Source of the DNA: Gadus chalcogrammus
Lineage: Eukaryota > Chordata > Actinopteri > Gadiformes > Gadidae
Assembly (NCBI RefSeq): GCF_026213295.1
Contig: NC_079422.1
Coordinates: forward strand, 19,433,853 to 19,497,852
Reading direction: 5' to 3'
Length of the DNA stretch: 64,000 nt
The translations under genes were made by a program, and so were the position numbers. The notes beneath the pieces were generated by a model. The model saw nothing but the letters and a program-made list of their open reading frames with translations. It was not told the DNA's origin and did no database searches. Positions 52,904 through 64,000 of this stretch are shown here, piece by piece; positions within the stretch are counted from its first letter, which is position 1; the number at the start of each line of letters is the position of its first letter.

Positions 52904-53184
52904 TTAAAGGGGACATATTATACCACCAGGTGTGAGTGTGATTAGCCTTACAAGTCGTTTCGAAAATCTGCCCCATATGACATCACTAGTGGGCGTGTCC
53001 ACCTAGATCTGTGCGTGATAGATGAGCATTGTTTACTTCAGTCCACCTGGTAGGCTGGTAGATTGATCTATCCAGCACAGATCTAGGTGGACACGCCCAA
53101 TAGTGATGTCATATGGGGCAGATTTTCGAAATGGCTTGTAGGCTAATCACACTAATACCTGGTGGTATAATATGTCCCCTTTAA
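52904..53184. mobile_element. palindromic 'aaggggacatat' MITE, best-preserved copy
   Basis: The left end aaggggacatattatacc and right end ggtataatatgtcccctt are complementary, and pairing continues almost to the centre (gtggacacgccc and gggcgtgtccac). TTAA lies at each end, either as target duplication or as part of the repeat. No coding capacity. Confidence 0.85.
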
Positions 53185-53865
53185 GAGTTTAGGCCAATTG
53201 TCTACTTTATTTTAATACAGTATAGGATTTATTACTTTATTTATATGACCAAAATATAAAGTTTGATCAAATTTAAAAAGAAAGATTAAGATTTCGGAGG
53301 ATATGAAGTATTCTGATCAACTTGATGTGCAATGTTGTGACTCCGATACAGCACACACTCCAATGCATATCTCAGTCTCAAAAAACATTGAAATATGAAT
53401 TAAACAACATAAAATAGATACAAATAATAAACTGTACTCAAATGCCCGAACTAAATCTTGAGCATATTTATTATGCAAATGTTTGAATTGATATAAACGT
53501 AGATGAAAAATGCATGGTGTGGCTGGTTTGTTGTTATTATGCATCACTTAGGAATCATTATGAAACGGATGGTTCTTGAAGATGTTGTTGGGCTTGTACA
53601 TGTTCTATCTTATAAAACAGTAGGTACTGTGTATTGTGCTCACATTTTGTTTTATACTTCACTTTAGCTCAATGAGAAGAGAGCTTTAAGAAAGATATCA
53701 GCAATACACTTTTGCCCCCACCCATTCTTAATACAGACTTCATTCGTGATTTGATTGACCTGTGATCGGTTTTTATGATAATTAATGCAGTTTAATACAG
53801 TGACCTCTAGTGGTAAGTCGGCACAACGCTGAGCAAAAACACCCAGACCGGTGTGCTTTTAAACC
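53185..53865. other. interval between convergent entpd3 and rbms3 ends
   Basis: AT-rich, with no exon recognised. On the - strand an aataaa near 53868-53875 may be a distal poly(A) signal of rbms3. Confidence 0.4.
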
Positions 53866-54530
53866 TTTTTTTATTGAAAGACTTAAAAAAAAAAGAAACA
53901 AGTGACAAACAAACTACAGCAACATCCACTTGTTCTACAGACACTCTCAGAATCACAATTTGAAAGACATGGGAGGCATATGACCGAAGCAAATAAAAAA
54001 ATATCATCAAAGTATTTCTGTGGCAACTTTTTTTTTTAAGAGCTGTACAAAAGGTTCTCATAAATACTCCTCTACTTTTTTCCCCCAAGCTTATCTTTAA
54101 CTCGTTTACCTTTCCTTATCAGTCAATAATTTATCCCCCAGAAGAGTTCCACTGCTCCTGCATGATTTTGGTTGAACTGTGTTATGCATTCCATTTTTCT
54201 TGTGATACCTTTCCTGTCATTTGAGGGCCAATGGGACAGGTGGGAGGGTCCCGATGTGGGCGTGGCCGAGCAGACAATCAGGTCTCTGTTTCAACTGCAC
54301 AAAAGACAAGCCCTAGACCACTTGAACCTTCAGGATGTTACGTCATGCCACCACCCCACAGCCAGCCATGTCCATGTACACACACATGGTGTATGTGGTG
54401 ATATACAAACATGTCATTCATGAATCAATGTAGGCTACACGGACCATGCTTTACACGAGAGATAACGGTCAAACAATGTGTTAGCTTTTGTGTGCAATTT
54501 CCATATTTCTGAAGAGACATCACCTAAGCA

Positions 54531-54533
<3 letters not shown>

Positions 54534-54625
<92 letters not shown>
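54534..54625. repeat. (TG)n array
   Basis: About 46 TG units, within the possible long rbms3 3' UTR. Confidence 0.97.
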
Positions 54626-54627
<2 letters not shown>

Positions 54628-56742
54628 GCGATGGGGGAATCCTTCTATGTGAAACAGCTCTCTCACACCCCTCAGCAATCGGCCTCCCTAGACTGAATCA
54701 CGTTAATAGCAGCGTGGACAACAGTAAAAACAACTAAAGAAAGAAATTCGGAAGGAAAGGAAGAGAGAAGAAGCGAAACAAAGATAAAAATACGTTTTTC
54801 TGCCTATCCTTGATTTTGATACACCACACAGAAGACAATGCCGTAAAAAAAAAAAAATAATAAAGGGGGCAAAACAAGATATTTGAAGAGAATCTCTTGC
54901 AGGCAGCTTCCAATGAAATTAGGAGGACAGGGCGTATCTGATGGTGTGAAATTGTCAAGACGTATACAAGAGATCCAATTATTCAGATGTGCTGCTCTGC
55001 TAAATCTGCATTTTGAGAGGCAGAATTTGTGACTTCAAACAAAATCAATGGAACTTCGACTTTTATACTCAAATACATATGCCACATACTAATATATTAA
55101 TTTCAGTAATTGCTCACAGGGTAAAACCGTGCTTTACATTTTGACATGGGGCCTGTTCTCTTTAGTGCGTATAGAGCGCCTGTCTGGAGGGACACATGGA
55201 CGGTCCACTTCTACAGTGGCCTCTATGCTGGTGTGTTCCCGCCATGGGACATACCGATCAGGGGGCGTGGCCTACGATCAGTTGGTCAACAGTAAGTGGT
55301 GTCAATGGGTAGGCAGTCACACAGTTCTGGATTAAGCACATCAATTTGAAAGAAGCTCGCTTTTTTTTTTCCACCCCACCCCGATAGATTCAAAAGAAAC
55401 ACGTTTCTTGCTGAAGAGCACCTGTGGTTCGTTTGGCCACCCGGACACGAGGCTATGGAATAACGTTACCAAGGAAACGTCGCCGGGTGGGCGCAGCAGC
55501 ACAGCATGGGGTGTCTATGTTGGTACGGTATACATCTGGTTGAAGCCCATCGTTACGTGAGGGGCGTTCTCTGTCGCCATTCAAAACATAAAACATGCCA
55601 ATAACATGACTATATCTGGTCTTGTTGTCATGTGGGAGTCATTGACAGTCTCACGTTTCGCTGGCTGAAAAGAAATCGACCAAAAAAGTGTTTTTCCTTG
55701 ATCTTTGGTATAAAACACGTCACATATATCTTGTTTGACTGTTCCCCTACAAGGATTGCCCTCGGACATATCCACTCGTTTTGAAACCATTTTGACTGCC
55801 CCATTCAAAAGTAAAACTATAAAAACACCAATGCGATGATCAAACCAGCTGAGCTGCATTTCACTGAGGCAGGAGTCTCCCCAGACATGTCTATCCGAGC
55901 TCTCATAGTGTACTGTACAACATATTTTTTTTACTTTGCCTCATACAAATAGAGCCTTTTCCTGTACAGTTTTGTTTTTCACCTCTGTGGCTTAACTCTT
56001 TCTTTCTGGTTTTGAACAAATTTCAACCAGTTTGACTTTTTTCCCCTGTCCCCAATTCCACGAAAATTAAGGCAATAAAGATTTAACATTTAGATTCTAT
56101 AAAACAACAAATAACCCCCCAAAAAGGTGTAAATGATGTAGCTGAATATCAAAGGAAGACTTTTTTTTTCTCTCTAGACTTTACTCGACTGTTTGGTAAT
56201 TTAAAAAAAAGTCTGAATCTACCTGCACATTCAAATGTTAGCTTTTTTTTTACTTCCTGTACAGCTTGTCAGTCTGTTCCCTCCCATTTCCTGTCCCCGT
56301 CGGAGGTCAAGTCGGGTCTCAAATTGAGAAAACAAAAGTTGCACAACACCCCCGAGCCCCAAAAAATCTTTAATTTTCATGATGTTTTGTCCTCAGAGTT
56401 CAGTGTCCCATGGATGGGTTTTATTTGTATTTTTTTTCTTTTTATTTATTCATAGATCTTTACTTGTATTTTTCTTCGATGACTGTGCAAAGTGGAAGCA
56501 TTCCGTCCCATAGTGTTGTCTGTCCGTCTTTCATGTTAGTTTTCTGCTCTGTAACCGAAGCAGAGTCCTTCTCTCACGGCAATGCTGTGTTGGTGGTTCC
56601 TACTGGCCTTCGGTTTACCTAAACACAGTCCAGAGAGGAGATCAACATAGACCCAGGAGACACCAGTGGGTTAAAGGCTGACGCAGAAACCAACGTGGGT
56701 CCAAGAAAACAAAGTGAAAAATAGTTGTTATTTTATATATTG

Positions 56743-57018
56743 AAGGGGTCGTATTGTGCCACCAGGTGGGAGAGGGATAAACCGTTAAAAGCTGCTGGAA
56801 AATCTGCCTTTTCCTGTGTTTTAGGGACATCACAAGTGGGAGTGTCCACCTAGATGTATGCAAGATAGATCAGTCTACCAGCCTACCCAGTGGACCTGAG
56901 CAGATGTTGCTTATCTATGGATCATACATCTAGGTAGACACACAGGATAATCCGATTTTCAAATGGCTTTTAATGGCTAATCAAACTCACACCTGTTTGC
57001 ACAATATCGCCCATTTAA
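56743..57018. mobile_element. palindromic MITE copy in the probable rbms3 3' UTR
   Basis: 'gtattgtgccaccaggtg', 'gtgtccacctagatgtatg' and the complementary right half ending 'acaatatcgcccatttaa' identify it as a family member, diverged from the 52904 copy. Confidence 0.75.
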
Positions 57019-57183
57019 CGGTAAGGATACAGATTGATAATGAATAATAATTGACGATAGAAGACAGATTGAAAAAGAAACCCAGATTGAAAATCAAACA
57101 CAGAGAAGGAGAGCGAGTAGGCGAGACCGAGATAGACAGGAGTGCCAACAACAACAACGGCTCCGTACTCATCAGCTTCAGAC

Positions 57184-57309
57184 TCACTTGGTCTGTTGGT
57201 AGACGTAGGCCGCGTGCTCCCCGCCGCCGTCCACCGCCAGCGCCTGCTGCCCGGCGCCGTCCTGCGAGGACTGGGGCGCTGTCTGCGGAGAGGCGTCCGT
57301 CACCATGCC
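57184..57309 (-). CDS. rbms3: rbms3 terminal coding exon
   Basis: Starts GMVTDASPQTAPQSSQDGAG after cctcag and ends YVYQQTK, TGA. GC-rich relative to its flanks. Confidence 0.87.
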   Translation of the reverse strand, partial: GMVTDASPQTAPQSSQDGAGQQALAVDGGGEHAAYVYQQTK

Positions 57310-58649
57310 CTGAGGAAGCCCACAAACGGTCACTCCCATGTCGACGTGGAGGCCCAGATCCACAGAGATCCAGGGCTTTTATTTTTTTATTATTCATTAA
57401 AAAAATATATAATATAGTGTAATAGTGGTTTTTTTATTCATATTTATTATATCTGTGTTTTGGACGGGCAGAATAGAATAATGGCCAGAAAGAATAATGA
57501 ATGCACCTAGCCAAACTGTAAACAGGCTCGACCCATCCAGTAGCGGATTCGCTCTCGGTTCCTGTACATTTGGGGCCGTAATCGCAATACTGCCCCCTTG
57601 TGTGAGAAACCCTATGATGGACAAGTGCTAGCTCTTTGTTTGTGACTAGTAATGTCCCCACCTTTCATGCTGTATTAAGGAATTTTATGTACAAATTTAT
57701 GTGTCGACTTCTAGAGTCAAAAAACAAACTAATAATTGCACTCACTGACACTAAACAGAGTGATACAAGGTACTCCTCTGGGTTGTGGAAACATTGGAAT
57801 CGATGCTTATATGTATTTTAATCTGTGCGACCTCGTATTTGTATTGTAATTGTGTAATTTGTATTCTTGTCTTGTAAATGGAACTTCGAGTCCGGAATAA
57901 AGTATTCATTCATTCAAACCCACAGATAAATCGCCCCTATCCGATCTGTTTTCCGGGCCAGTCTCTCCCCAGAAGTGGTTGCAATAAGTCGCTTTGGATA
58001 AAGGCGTCTGATGCAGGCCCTGAGTGTGAATGAGCAGGTCGTACCTCCACAGAGATGGCGGTGGCGGGCACGGCAGTGTACTGGGGGATGTAGGTTCCTT
58101 GCATAGGAGCAGCAGCTGCGGCCGTCATGTACTGCACACAGATGGGGGTAAGGTAAGGTTAAGTACACAGAGACAACACCATAGGCAACGTGGACGCCCA
58201 GCAGATGTCAGTTTACAGAGAAGGAGAACATCAAGTAGAGAGGTAAAGGGGGTCTGAGCTTGAGTGCGTCTGATTTTAATTGCATGCAGCTATATGAATG
58301 TACGATTACTCCAAGACATACAAGGTTTGCAATTTCTAGGATTTTGGGTGCATGTTTGAAGTAGGAATATGCCGTTTGAGTATTTTAATTCATTTACTTT
58401 CTTGGATAATGTTGGATTATTGTTGATCATGTTTAAGAATATGGGACTTCTCAGCACATTTGGTCTGGGCATTATTTATGATGTAACGTCATACACAGGG
58501 AGGACATATCGTGGACAGCGGAGGGGACTCACGGTGCCGGAGGTACCCATGGAGAGGTGGCTCATCTGCTGGGTGAGGGGTGCCATGAGGCTGGAGGGCT
58601 GCAGGGACAGACTGGAGTCAAGGGCGGCCGACGGGGCGATCACAGCACC
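57184..58649 (-). CDS. rbms3: RBMS-family single-stranded nucleic acid/RNA-binding protein, C-terminal exons only (partial)
   Basis: Three - strand exons in transcript order: 58649-58533 (39 codons), 58131-58045 (29 codons) and 57309-57184 (41 codons plus stop). All are phase 0 with GT-AG borders. They encode the low-complexity C-terminal region after the two RRMs: MAPLTQQMSHLSMGTSGT, then YMTAAAAAPMQGTYIPQY, then VTDASPQTAPQSSQD and EHAAYVYQQTK, stop. RBMS1, 2 and 3 share this architecture; the 'V..D.SPQT..SSQD' segment is the one I know from RBMS3. The protein is an RNA-binding regulator of mRNA stability. RRM exons are not in the window to 64000, so the gene continues off the right edge. 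Fish paralogues could alter the exact symbol. Confidence 0.85.
57310..58044. other. rbms3 intron with retroposon tails
   Basis: 57880-57915 ends in 'ggaataaagtattcattc', a LINE-like 3' terminus with an ATTC repeat. 57980-58015 carries 'taagtcgctttggataaa', the shared fish LINE/SINE tail. Confidence 0.5.
58045..58131 (-). CDS. rbms3: rbms3 penultimate coding exon
   Basis: YMTAAAAAPMQGTYIPQYTA then VPATAISVE. Acceptor gtgtgcag, donor gtacga. Confidence 0.87.
58533..58649 (-). CDS. rbms3: rbms3 antepenultimate coding exon
   Basis: GAVIAPSAALDSSLSLQPSS then LMAPLTQQMSHLSMGTSGT. Acceptor tgcag, donor gtgagt. A GA array (58663-58805, CT on the - strand) lies right at its acceptor. Confidence 0.87.
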
Positions 58650-58655
58650 CTGCAT

Positions 58656-58662
<7 letters not shown>

Positions 58663-58690
<28 letters not shown>

Positions 58691-58702
58691 GTAGAGAGAG
58701 AG

Positions 58703-58759
<57 letters not shown>

Positions 58760-58763
58760 GAGC

Positions 58764-58801
<38 letters not shown>

Positions 58802-58805
58802 GCGA
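58663..58805. repeat. (GA)n array at the rbms3 acceptor
   Basis: Read on the - strand it is a CT tract ending 14 bases from the acceptor of the exon at 58649, thus serving as its polypyrimidine tract. Confidence 0.95.
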
Positions 58806-58882
58806 GACCGTTGGTTTAATCACAGAGTGTATACAAACCAACTGAAACCAGTCACACTTGACCTCCTTCACTTCATAAGTCC

Positions 58883-58996
<114 letters not shown>

Positions 58997-59061
58997 CAGT
59001 GGGCCTGTGAGTGGCTCAGGGATGCCCATAGCTCTGTTCTCATGTATCTGTCTTATAGGAC

Positions 59062-59117
59062 ATAACTTGTAACAGTCAAGAGACCGTTACAAGTTGTGGG
59101 CCTCTAAGAGGCCCACA
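59062..59117. repeat. two adjacent short hairpins
   Basis: aacttgtaac and gttacaagtt pair around a 12-base loop (59063-59095), and gtgggcctc and gaggcccac pair around taa immediately after (59097-59117). Confidence 0.75.
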
Positions 59118-59750
59118 CTGACAACACACACCACCACACCGCACCAACCAGCCAGACGCACGGTCACTCTGTCATTTTCCACCACAAGCCCCAGTCGTCG
59201 TGTATCGAGCCGACGACCTGGCCGGCCAGACGCGATGGAGTCGCACACCTGGTCGGCCAGAGGAAGCTTTGCACTCCCCTCAGGGAGGAACAAAAACTGA
59301 TGGATGCTGTGCTCCGGGTGTTTACACCCAGAGTTGGCCGGCCAACATCTTGATGCGGGGTGCTGGGCTGTCTCCTCTCTTTTGTTGTGAACGGAGAGAC
59401 GGCGCCGCGAGCCAAGCGCCCTCAGTCCTGGGGCCCGCCAATGGAAAGCCTTCCTGGAAGCCGATCAATTTCATTGATGAATGGTGATTGTTCCTCTCGG
59501 GGGGTTTTTGCACGCACGGACACACGTACACGGGGATGTAGATTGTTGTGGTTGTTGTGGTTGGAAAATGATTGTGATGGATGAGATGTAGCCACACACC
59601 CGCGTGGACACACGCTGACCATGTGCACACACGCGCACCCACGCGAGCGCACACGCATCCACACGTACACAACATCTTTAAAAGCCATGTGCACCCCCTG
59701 TTGGAAGCAGAGAGAAAGAGTAGACTTCAAGTGACGAGGGTGCTTGTTTC
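59118..59750. other. rbms3 intron, GC-rich unique-looking block
   Basis: No exon was recognised. 59400-59480 is GC-rich and could be a conserved non-coding element; this is a guess. Confidence 0.3.
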
Positions 59751-59756
59751 TGTTAC

Positions 59757-60560
59757 AGTCATGAGTGTTGATCAGACTGTCTCTGGGTCTCTACCTTAGA
59801 GTCATGAATGTTGATCAGACTGTCTCTGGGTCTCTACCTTAGAGTCATGAATGTTGATCAGACTGTCTCTGGGTCTCTACCTTAGAGTCATGAGTGTACA
59901 GACAGACTGTCTCTGGGTCTCTACCGTAGAGTCATGAGTGTACAGACAGACTGTCTCTGGGTCTCTAGAGTCATGAGTGTACAGACAGACTGTCTCTGGG
60001 TCTCTACCGTAGAGTCATGAGTGTACAGACAGACTGTCTCTGGGTCTCTACCGTAGAGTCATGAGTGTACAGACAGACTGTCTCTGGGTCTCTACCGTAG
60101 AGTCATGAGTGTACAGACAGACTGTCTCTGGGTCTCTACCGTAGAGTCATGAGTGTACAGACAGACTGTCTCTGGGTCTCTAGAGTCATGAGTGTACAGA
60201 CAGACTGTCTCTGGGTCTCTACCGTAGAGTCATGAGTGTACAGACAGACTGTCTCTGGGTCTCTACCGTAGAGTCATGAGTGTACAGACAGACTGTCTCT
60301 GGGTCTCTAGAGTCATGAGTGTACAGACAGACTGTCTCTGGGTCTCTACCGTAGAGTCATGAGTGTACAGACAGACTGTCTCTGGGTCTCTACCGTAGAG
60401 TCATGAGTGTACAGACAGACTGTCTCTGGGTCTGTTACAGTAGTCATGAGTGTACAGACAGACTGTCTCTGGGTCTCTACCGTAGAGTCATGAGTGTACA
60501 GACAGACTGTCTCTGGGTCTGTTACAGTAGTCATGAGGAGACAGACAGACTGTAATTGGG
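59757..60560. repeat. 44-bp minisatellite, about 19 units
   Basis: The unit is gtcatgagtgtacagacaga then ctgtctctgggtctctaccg then taga. The first three units carry 'gttgat' and 'accttaga' variants. Several units lack ccgta (39 bp). Two near the right end carry 'gttacagta', and the last is degenerate. It lies in the rbms3 intron. Confidence 0.95.
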
Positions 60561-60647
60561 TCCCTCCCATGACAACGACGATTCTCCTGCTGCCAGTTAA
60601 GACACGCCACCCATGGGAATACTCACTCAACTGAGATCACACACGCA

Positions 60648-60648
60648 T

Positions 60649-60709
<61 letters not shown>

Positions 60710-60900
60710 AGCAAGCAAGCACATGCACACGTGTACACATACACATGCACTGAGATCACACACACAAACGAACAACACATAGACAAGCGCGTACGCACAT
60801 GCACACGCACACATACACATGCAGTGAGATCAATGACAAAGACACAAGCACGCACACACAACAAAACACATGCACTGAGATCCCACAAACATACATGCAC
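60648..60900. repeat. CA array and degenerate CA region
   Basis: A pure AC tract (60652-60704) then irregular CA with a repeated 'acatgcactgagatc' word about every 100 bases or less (near 60744, 60817 and 60868). Confidence 0.85.
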
Positions 60901-60978
60901 ACATTCCCTAACCCTGATTGATTAATACACTGACTGTCCAATCACATACACACACAACCGTCATACACAAACTGACAT

Positions 60979-61085
<107 letters not shown>

Positions 61086-61261
61086 GACCGACTCAACACC
61101 ACTTCGGATCACACTGGCTCCCTGCCTCGCGTTGGATCCAGGTAATGTTTTCCTTTCCCTTCCCCAACCGCTCTGTCCTGACAGGCGTGGCGACAGACCA
61201 TGGAAAGCTTTTTTGCGTATTTAGACAGCCCCTTGAAAAGAACAAGTCAAAACAAAACCAC

Positions 61262-61279
61262 CAGAACACACACACACAG

Positions 61280-61342
<63 letters not shown>

Positions 61343-61405
61343 CAATCAAACACACACACACACACAATCAAACATACACAATCACACACAAACGCACACA
61401 CTTAA

Positions 61406-61475
<70 letters not shown>

Positions 61476-61577
61476 AAACATACACACACACACACACAAT
61501 CAAACATACACAATCACACACAAACGCACACACTTAATCACACTCACACACAATCACATACACCCACACACACACTA

Positions 61578-61648
<71 letters not shown>

Positions 61649-61655
61649 TACACAT
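61262..61655. repeat. compound CA array with higher-order duplication
   Basis: CA tracts separated by 'aatcaaacatacacaatcac' and 'aaacgcacacacttaatcac'. That spacer pair occurs twice (about 61365-61410 and 61497-61542), showing a duplication of about 130 bp. Confidence 0.9.
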
Positions 61656-61679
61656 GCGTGTGGGTGTGGGTGAGTGTCT

Positions 61680-63400
61680 GTGCCAGCACGTTTGCCAACA
61701 TGTTGTCAGCGCGACCGTTTCAACACGCACACCGTGCCATACGAGAGGAGACGCCGCGTTAATAGAGGAGGATTATTATTAATCTCTGTTCTCATGAGTT
61801 CATGGAGTTCTGGATGGAAGTCCAGACACCCACACCCAACACACACCCACTCACTCCTAGAGAGGGTGTTTCTGTGTTTTAAATCTGTATTTGTAGTGCT
61901 GTGTAGTGTTTACCATGGCAAGGCTGGCTGTTGGCCTCTGATGTGGGATGTCGACAAACGCACACAGCCAAAGGGCTTTTATTGAAATATACCAGGGTGA
62001 GAGGGATGCATGGGAGGGATGTTATAGAGGCAGCTCACAGCCATGATGTTAGTCAGTGTAAAAGCCATTGAACTTTATATATTGAACTATAACAGAACAG
62101 CGTTGAATTGATAACATTTAAGCATTATACTTTTTAAACTACCAAGGTCATCTGAATGTATTTGTTTCGGTTTCTCCTCTTAGTAATTCAAATATGGCAT
62201 TTTGGGTTGTAACATTTAAAAACAGGATTTCATTTTTTTTTCCTGATGCTCACTAATGCAGATAAAACATTTTGAGTTGAAGATATTAACAATACAATGT
62301 TCATTTCTCATAGTCCAGTCTGCAAAATATGGATCCAAAAATATGCATATTCAAACTCTTAAGCTCATCAATATTGCAAATCATCAATGTTAATTGGGCA
62401 TCAACCGATATTATGATACAATTTATGCATTTAATGTTATGCCAACATAATTGGAAATGTAAATTAGGCGGAAATTCTCAAAAAGGTGGTGATAGTCATG
62501 GGTTGAAATAACTGGACCATATAATTAAATAAGTATTAAGTCTATAGTTATTTCCCCTGGGGGAAGAGCAGCCATTATAGCTGTTTCCTGTGTTCAGATG
62601 GTTTTTGAACCCCTGAAAACCCCCTGCGCTTACTGAGCTCTGAGGTTGAATAAACATAACTGACACATTCCAGACAACTGACCAGAGCCCTGCCATTCTT
62701 CCTGTTGGCCATCTTTGGGTTTAATTGTCAAGCCTTCTTAGTTGATCACATGACTTGCAGAACGTGCCCTGATAGGCCAGCAGTGTGTTTGATTGCATTC
62801 AGACTTGATTGCTTAGGCCTCTCCTTGCTTCTTTATTTTTTTTGTCAATTTTTTTTTATCCTTATTTTGACCACTTGGAAATTAGAGCAATTCATTTCTT
62901 ATTTTTTAATTTCTGTAACTTACTACTTTGTATCTGAATGAGTGAATATTTTTAAAAGATATTTGAAATTGTTTTTTTGAAATGGTAGCACTTGAAATGC
63001 CATATTTGAATTTCAAAGAATTCAAGACGAATACATTCAGATTACCTTGTTTTCAGTATATTAATGGATATTATATATTATTAGAGTATATTATATCTAG
63101 GTTAGGAATTCAAAGCTGTTTAATTTCAATATACCAAATTAAATTGCGTTAAAAATGTCAAAACATTACAGCAGTGATTGGCTTTCATAGATGTTGCATG
63201 CATTGTAAACACAGACATGTAAGAAAAAACAACATGCATACACAATATCTGGGATCCAAACCAGAGGGGATGTCCGTGTGTTACCTTTCTGAGGGCTGAG
63301 GTACCAACTGGGCTGAGTTTTACCTGACAAAACCTCTCTCTCTCTCCCCTTATTTGTCTGCATAAATTGGATTTAACCATGGGGAATGTTTTGCCTGAAC
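61680..63400. other. rbms3 intron without recognised features
   Basis: AT-rich. Searched on the - strand for the preceding rbms3 exon and found none that I can defend; a splice-bounded 39-base segment at about 63290-63335 has no RBMS resemblance. Confidence 0.35.
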
Positions 63401-63576
63401 GAGCCAGTCTTCTGTGTGTGGTGTTGCAGTCATAGCTCAACCCCTCCCCCCCACCCTCCCGACCTACTTTGCCAGTCTTGCCCTGCCTTCCTCATAAGGT
63501 TAATTCATTCATTTTCTGGTTGGTGGGGGCCTCTACGCCTGCCTGGTTCCCACCAAGGGAGAACAGTGTGTGTGAG

Positions 63577-63579
63577 TAT

Positions 63580-63612
<33 letters not shown>

Positions 63613-63705
63613 AGCGAGAGCAAAGAGCGAGCAAGCCCGACAGCGAGAGAAGAGAGCGAGCGAGCCCGACAGCAAGAGAGAGAGAGAGAAAGAGAGAGAT
63701 AATGT
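63577..63705. repeat. TG tract and GA-rich duplicated block
   Basis: A TG repeat (63577-63612) is followed by two versions of a block containing gcgagcaagcccgacagc / gcgagcgagcccgacagc. Confidence 0.8.
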
Positions 63706-63960
63706 GCTGTTAGGCATACACGCATGTACACAAATGTAGGTGAAGCACATTTGCATCTTTCACGACCCATCTCCACCATTGTTCTATGATGCACTCCATG
63801 ACGTTGTGGATTCATGTAGAACCAAAACCGTTGCACCTCAGGCGCAAACACTGGGGTTCCCCCAGGCCGAAGGCGTGTTTATTACCTTGGCAGAGATTTT
63901 TAAAGACGTAAAACTAAGCCTTCATGAGGTGACTCAATTCGAGATCGAAACCGAGCAGGA

Positions 63961-63962
<2 letters not shown>

Positions 63963-64000
<38 letters not shown>
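63963..64000. repeat. (TG)n array running off the window
   Basis: A TG repeat continuing to the last base; its full length is unknown. Confidence 0.95.

Larger units (their letters stand above)
53868..57183 (-). other. rbms3: probable rbms3 3' UTR region
   Basis: Downstream of the - strand stop codon. Candidate - strand poly(A) signals are near 56441-56448 (short form, about 740 nt) and near 53868-53875 (long form, about 3.3 kb). Long A/T runs are frequent, as in extended 3' UTRs. Both forms would include the MITE at 56743-57018. Confidence 0.4.

Noticed and set aside
63290..63335. Splice-bounded 39-base - strand segment as an upstream rbms3 exon
   Set aside because: Encoded residues (KLSPVGTSALRK) do not match the expected RBMS sequence before the exon at 58649.

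Overview
The window looks like vertebrate, almost certainly teleost, nuclear DNA. It has split genes with canonical GT-AG introns, fish-type mobile-element remnants, and a very high load of dinucleotide and tetranucleotide arrays. That repeat load resembles gadiform (cod-like) genomes, but this placement is inference. Nothing prokaryotic or viral was seen, and no tRNA, rRNA or CRISPR array.

Three protein-coding genes can be assembled by hand. (1) ddc, aromatic-L-amino-acid decarboxylase, + strand, coding 9267-28896. It has 13 coding exons that join in phase to 480 codons, the same length as human DDC, with His192, Asp271, Lys303 and Tyr332 all at human positions. A TATA box and a probable non-coding first exon lie at about 6245-6361. 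(2) An ecto-NTPDase, best matching entpd3, + strand, coding 42699-51800. It has 9 coding exons totalling 500 codons, two membrane segments and all five apyrase conserved regions. (3) The 3' end of an RBMS-family RNA-binding protein gene, best matching rbms3, - strand, with the last three coding exons at 58649-57184. It is convergent with entpd3, and its RRM-encoding exons lie beyond the right edge.

Layout: 1-5.3 kb is a transposon graveyard (Harbinger fragment, a 168-bp tandem array, a frameshifted pogo-like transposase with a PHD finger, and palindromic 'ggggaacata' repeats). 6.2-28.9 kb is ddc, whose introns carry LINE tails, an inverted duplication, foldback MITEs, a 1.15-kb Tc1/mariner-like non-autonomous element, two copies of a microsatellite-bearing MITE and many simple repeats. 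28.9-42.6 kb is mostly intergenic, with two unassigned splice-bounded candidate exons. 42.6-52.9 kb is entpd3. 53.8-64 kb is the rbms3 3' end, a 44-bp minisatellite and dense CA/GA arrays. One palindromic MITE family ('aaggggacatattat..') occurs four times between 43 and 57 kb.

The three genes do not form a pathway. ddc makes dopamine and serotonin, entpd3 hydrolyses extracellular nucleotides, and rbms3 binds RNA. They are simply neighbours. I found no convincing undescribed multi-gene system. The more interesting signals are the repeat architecture around splice sites and 3' ends, and the unassigned candidate exons.
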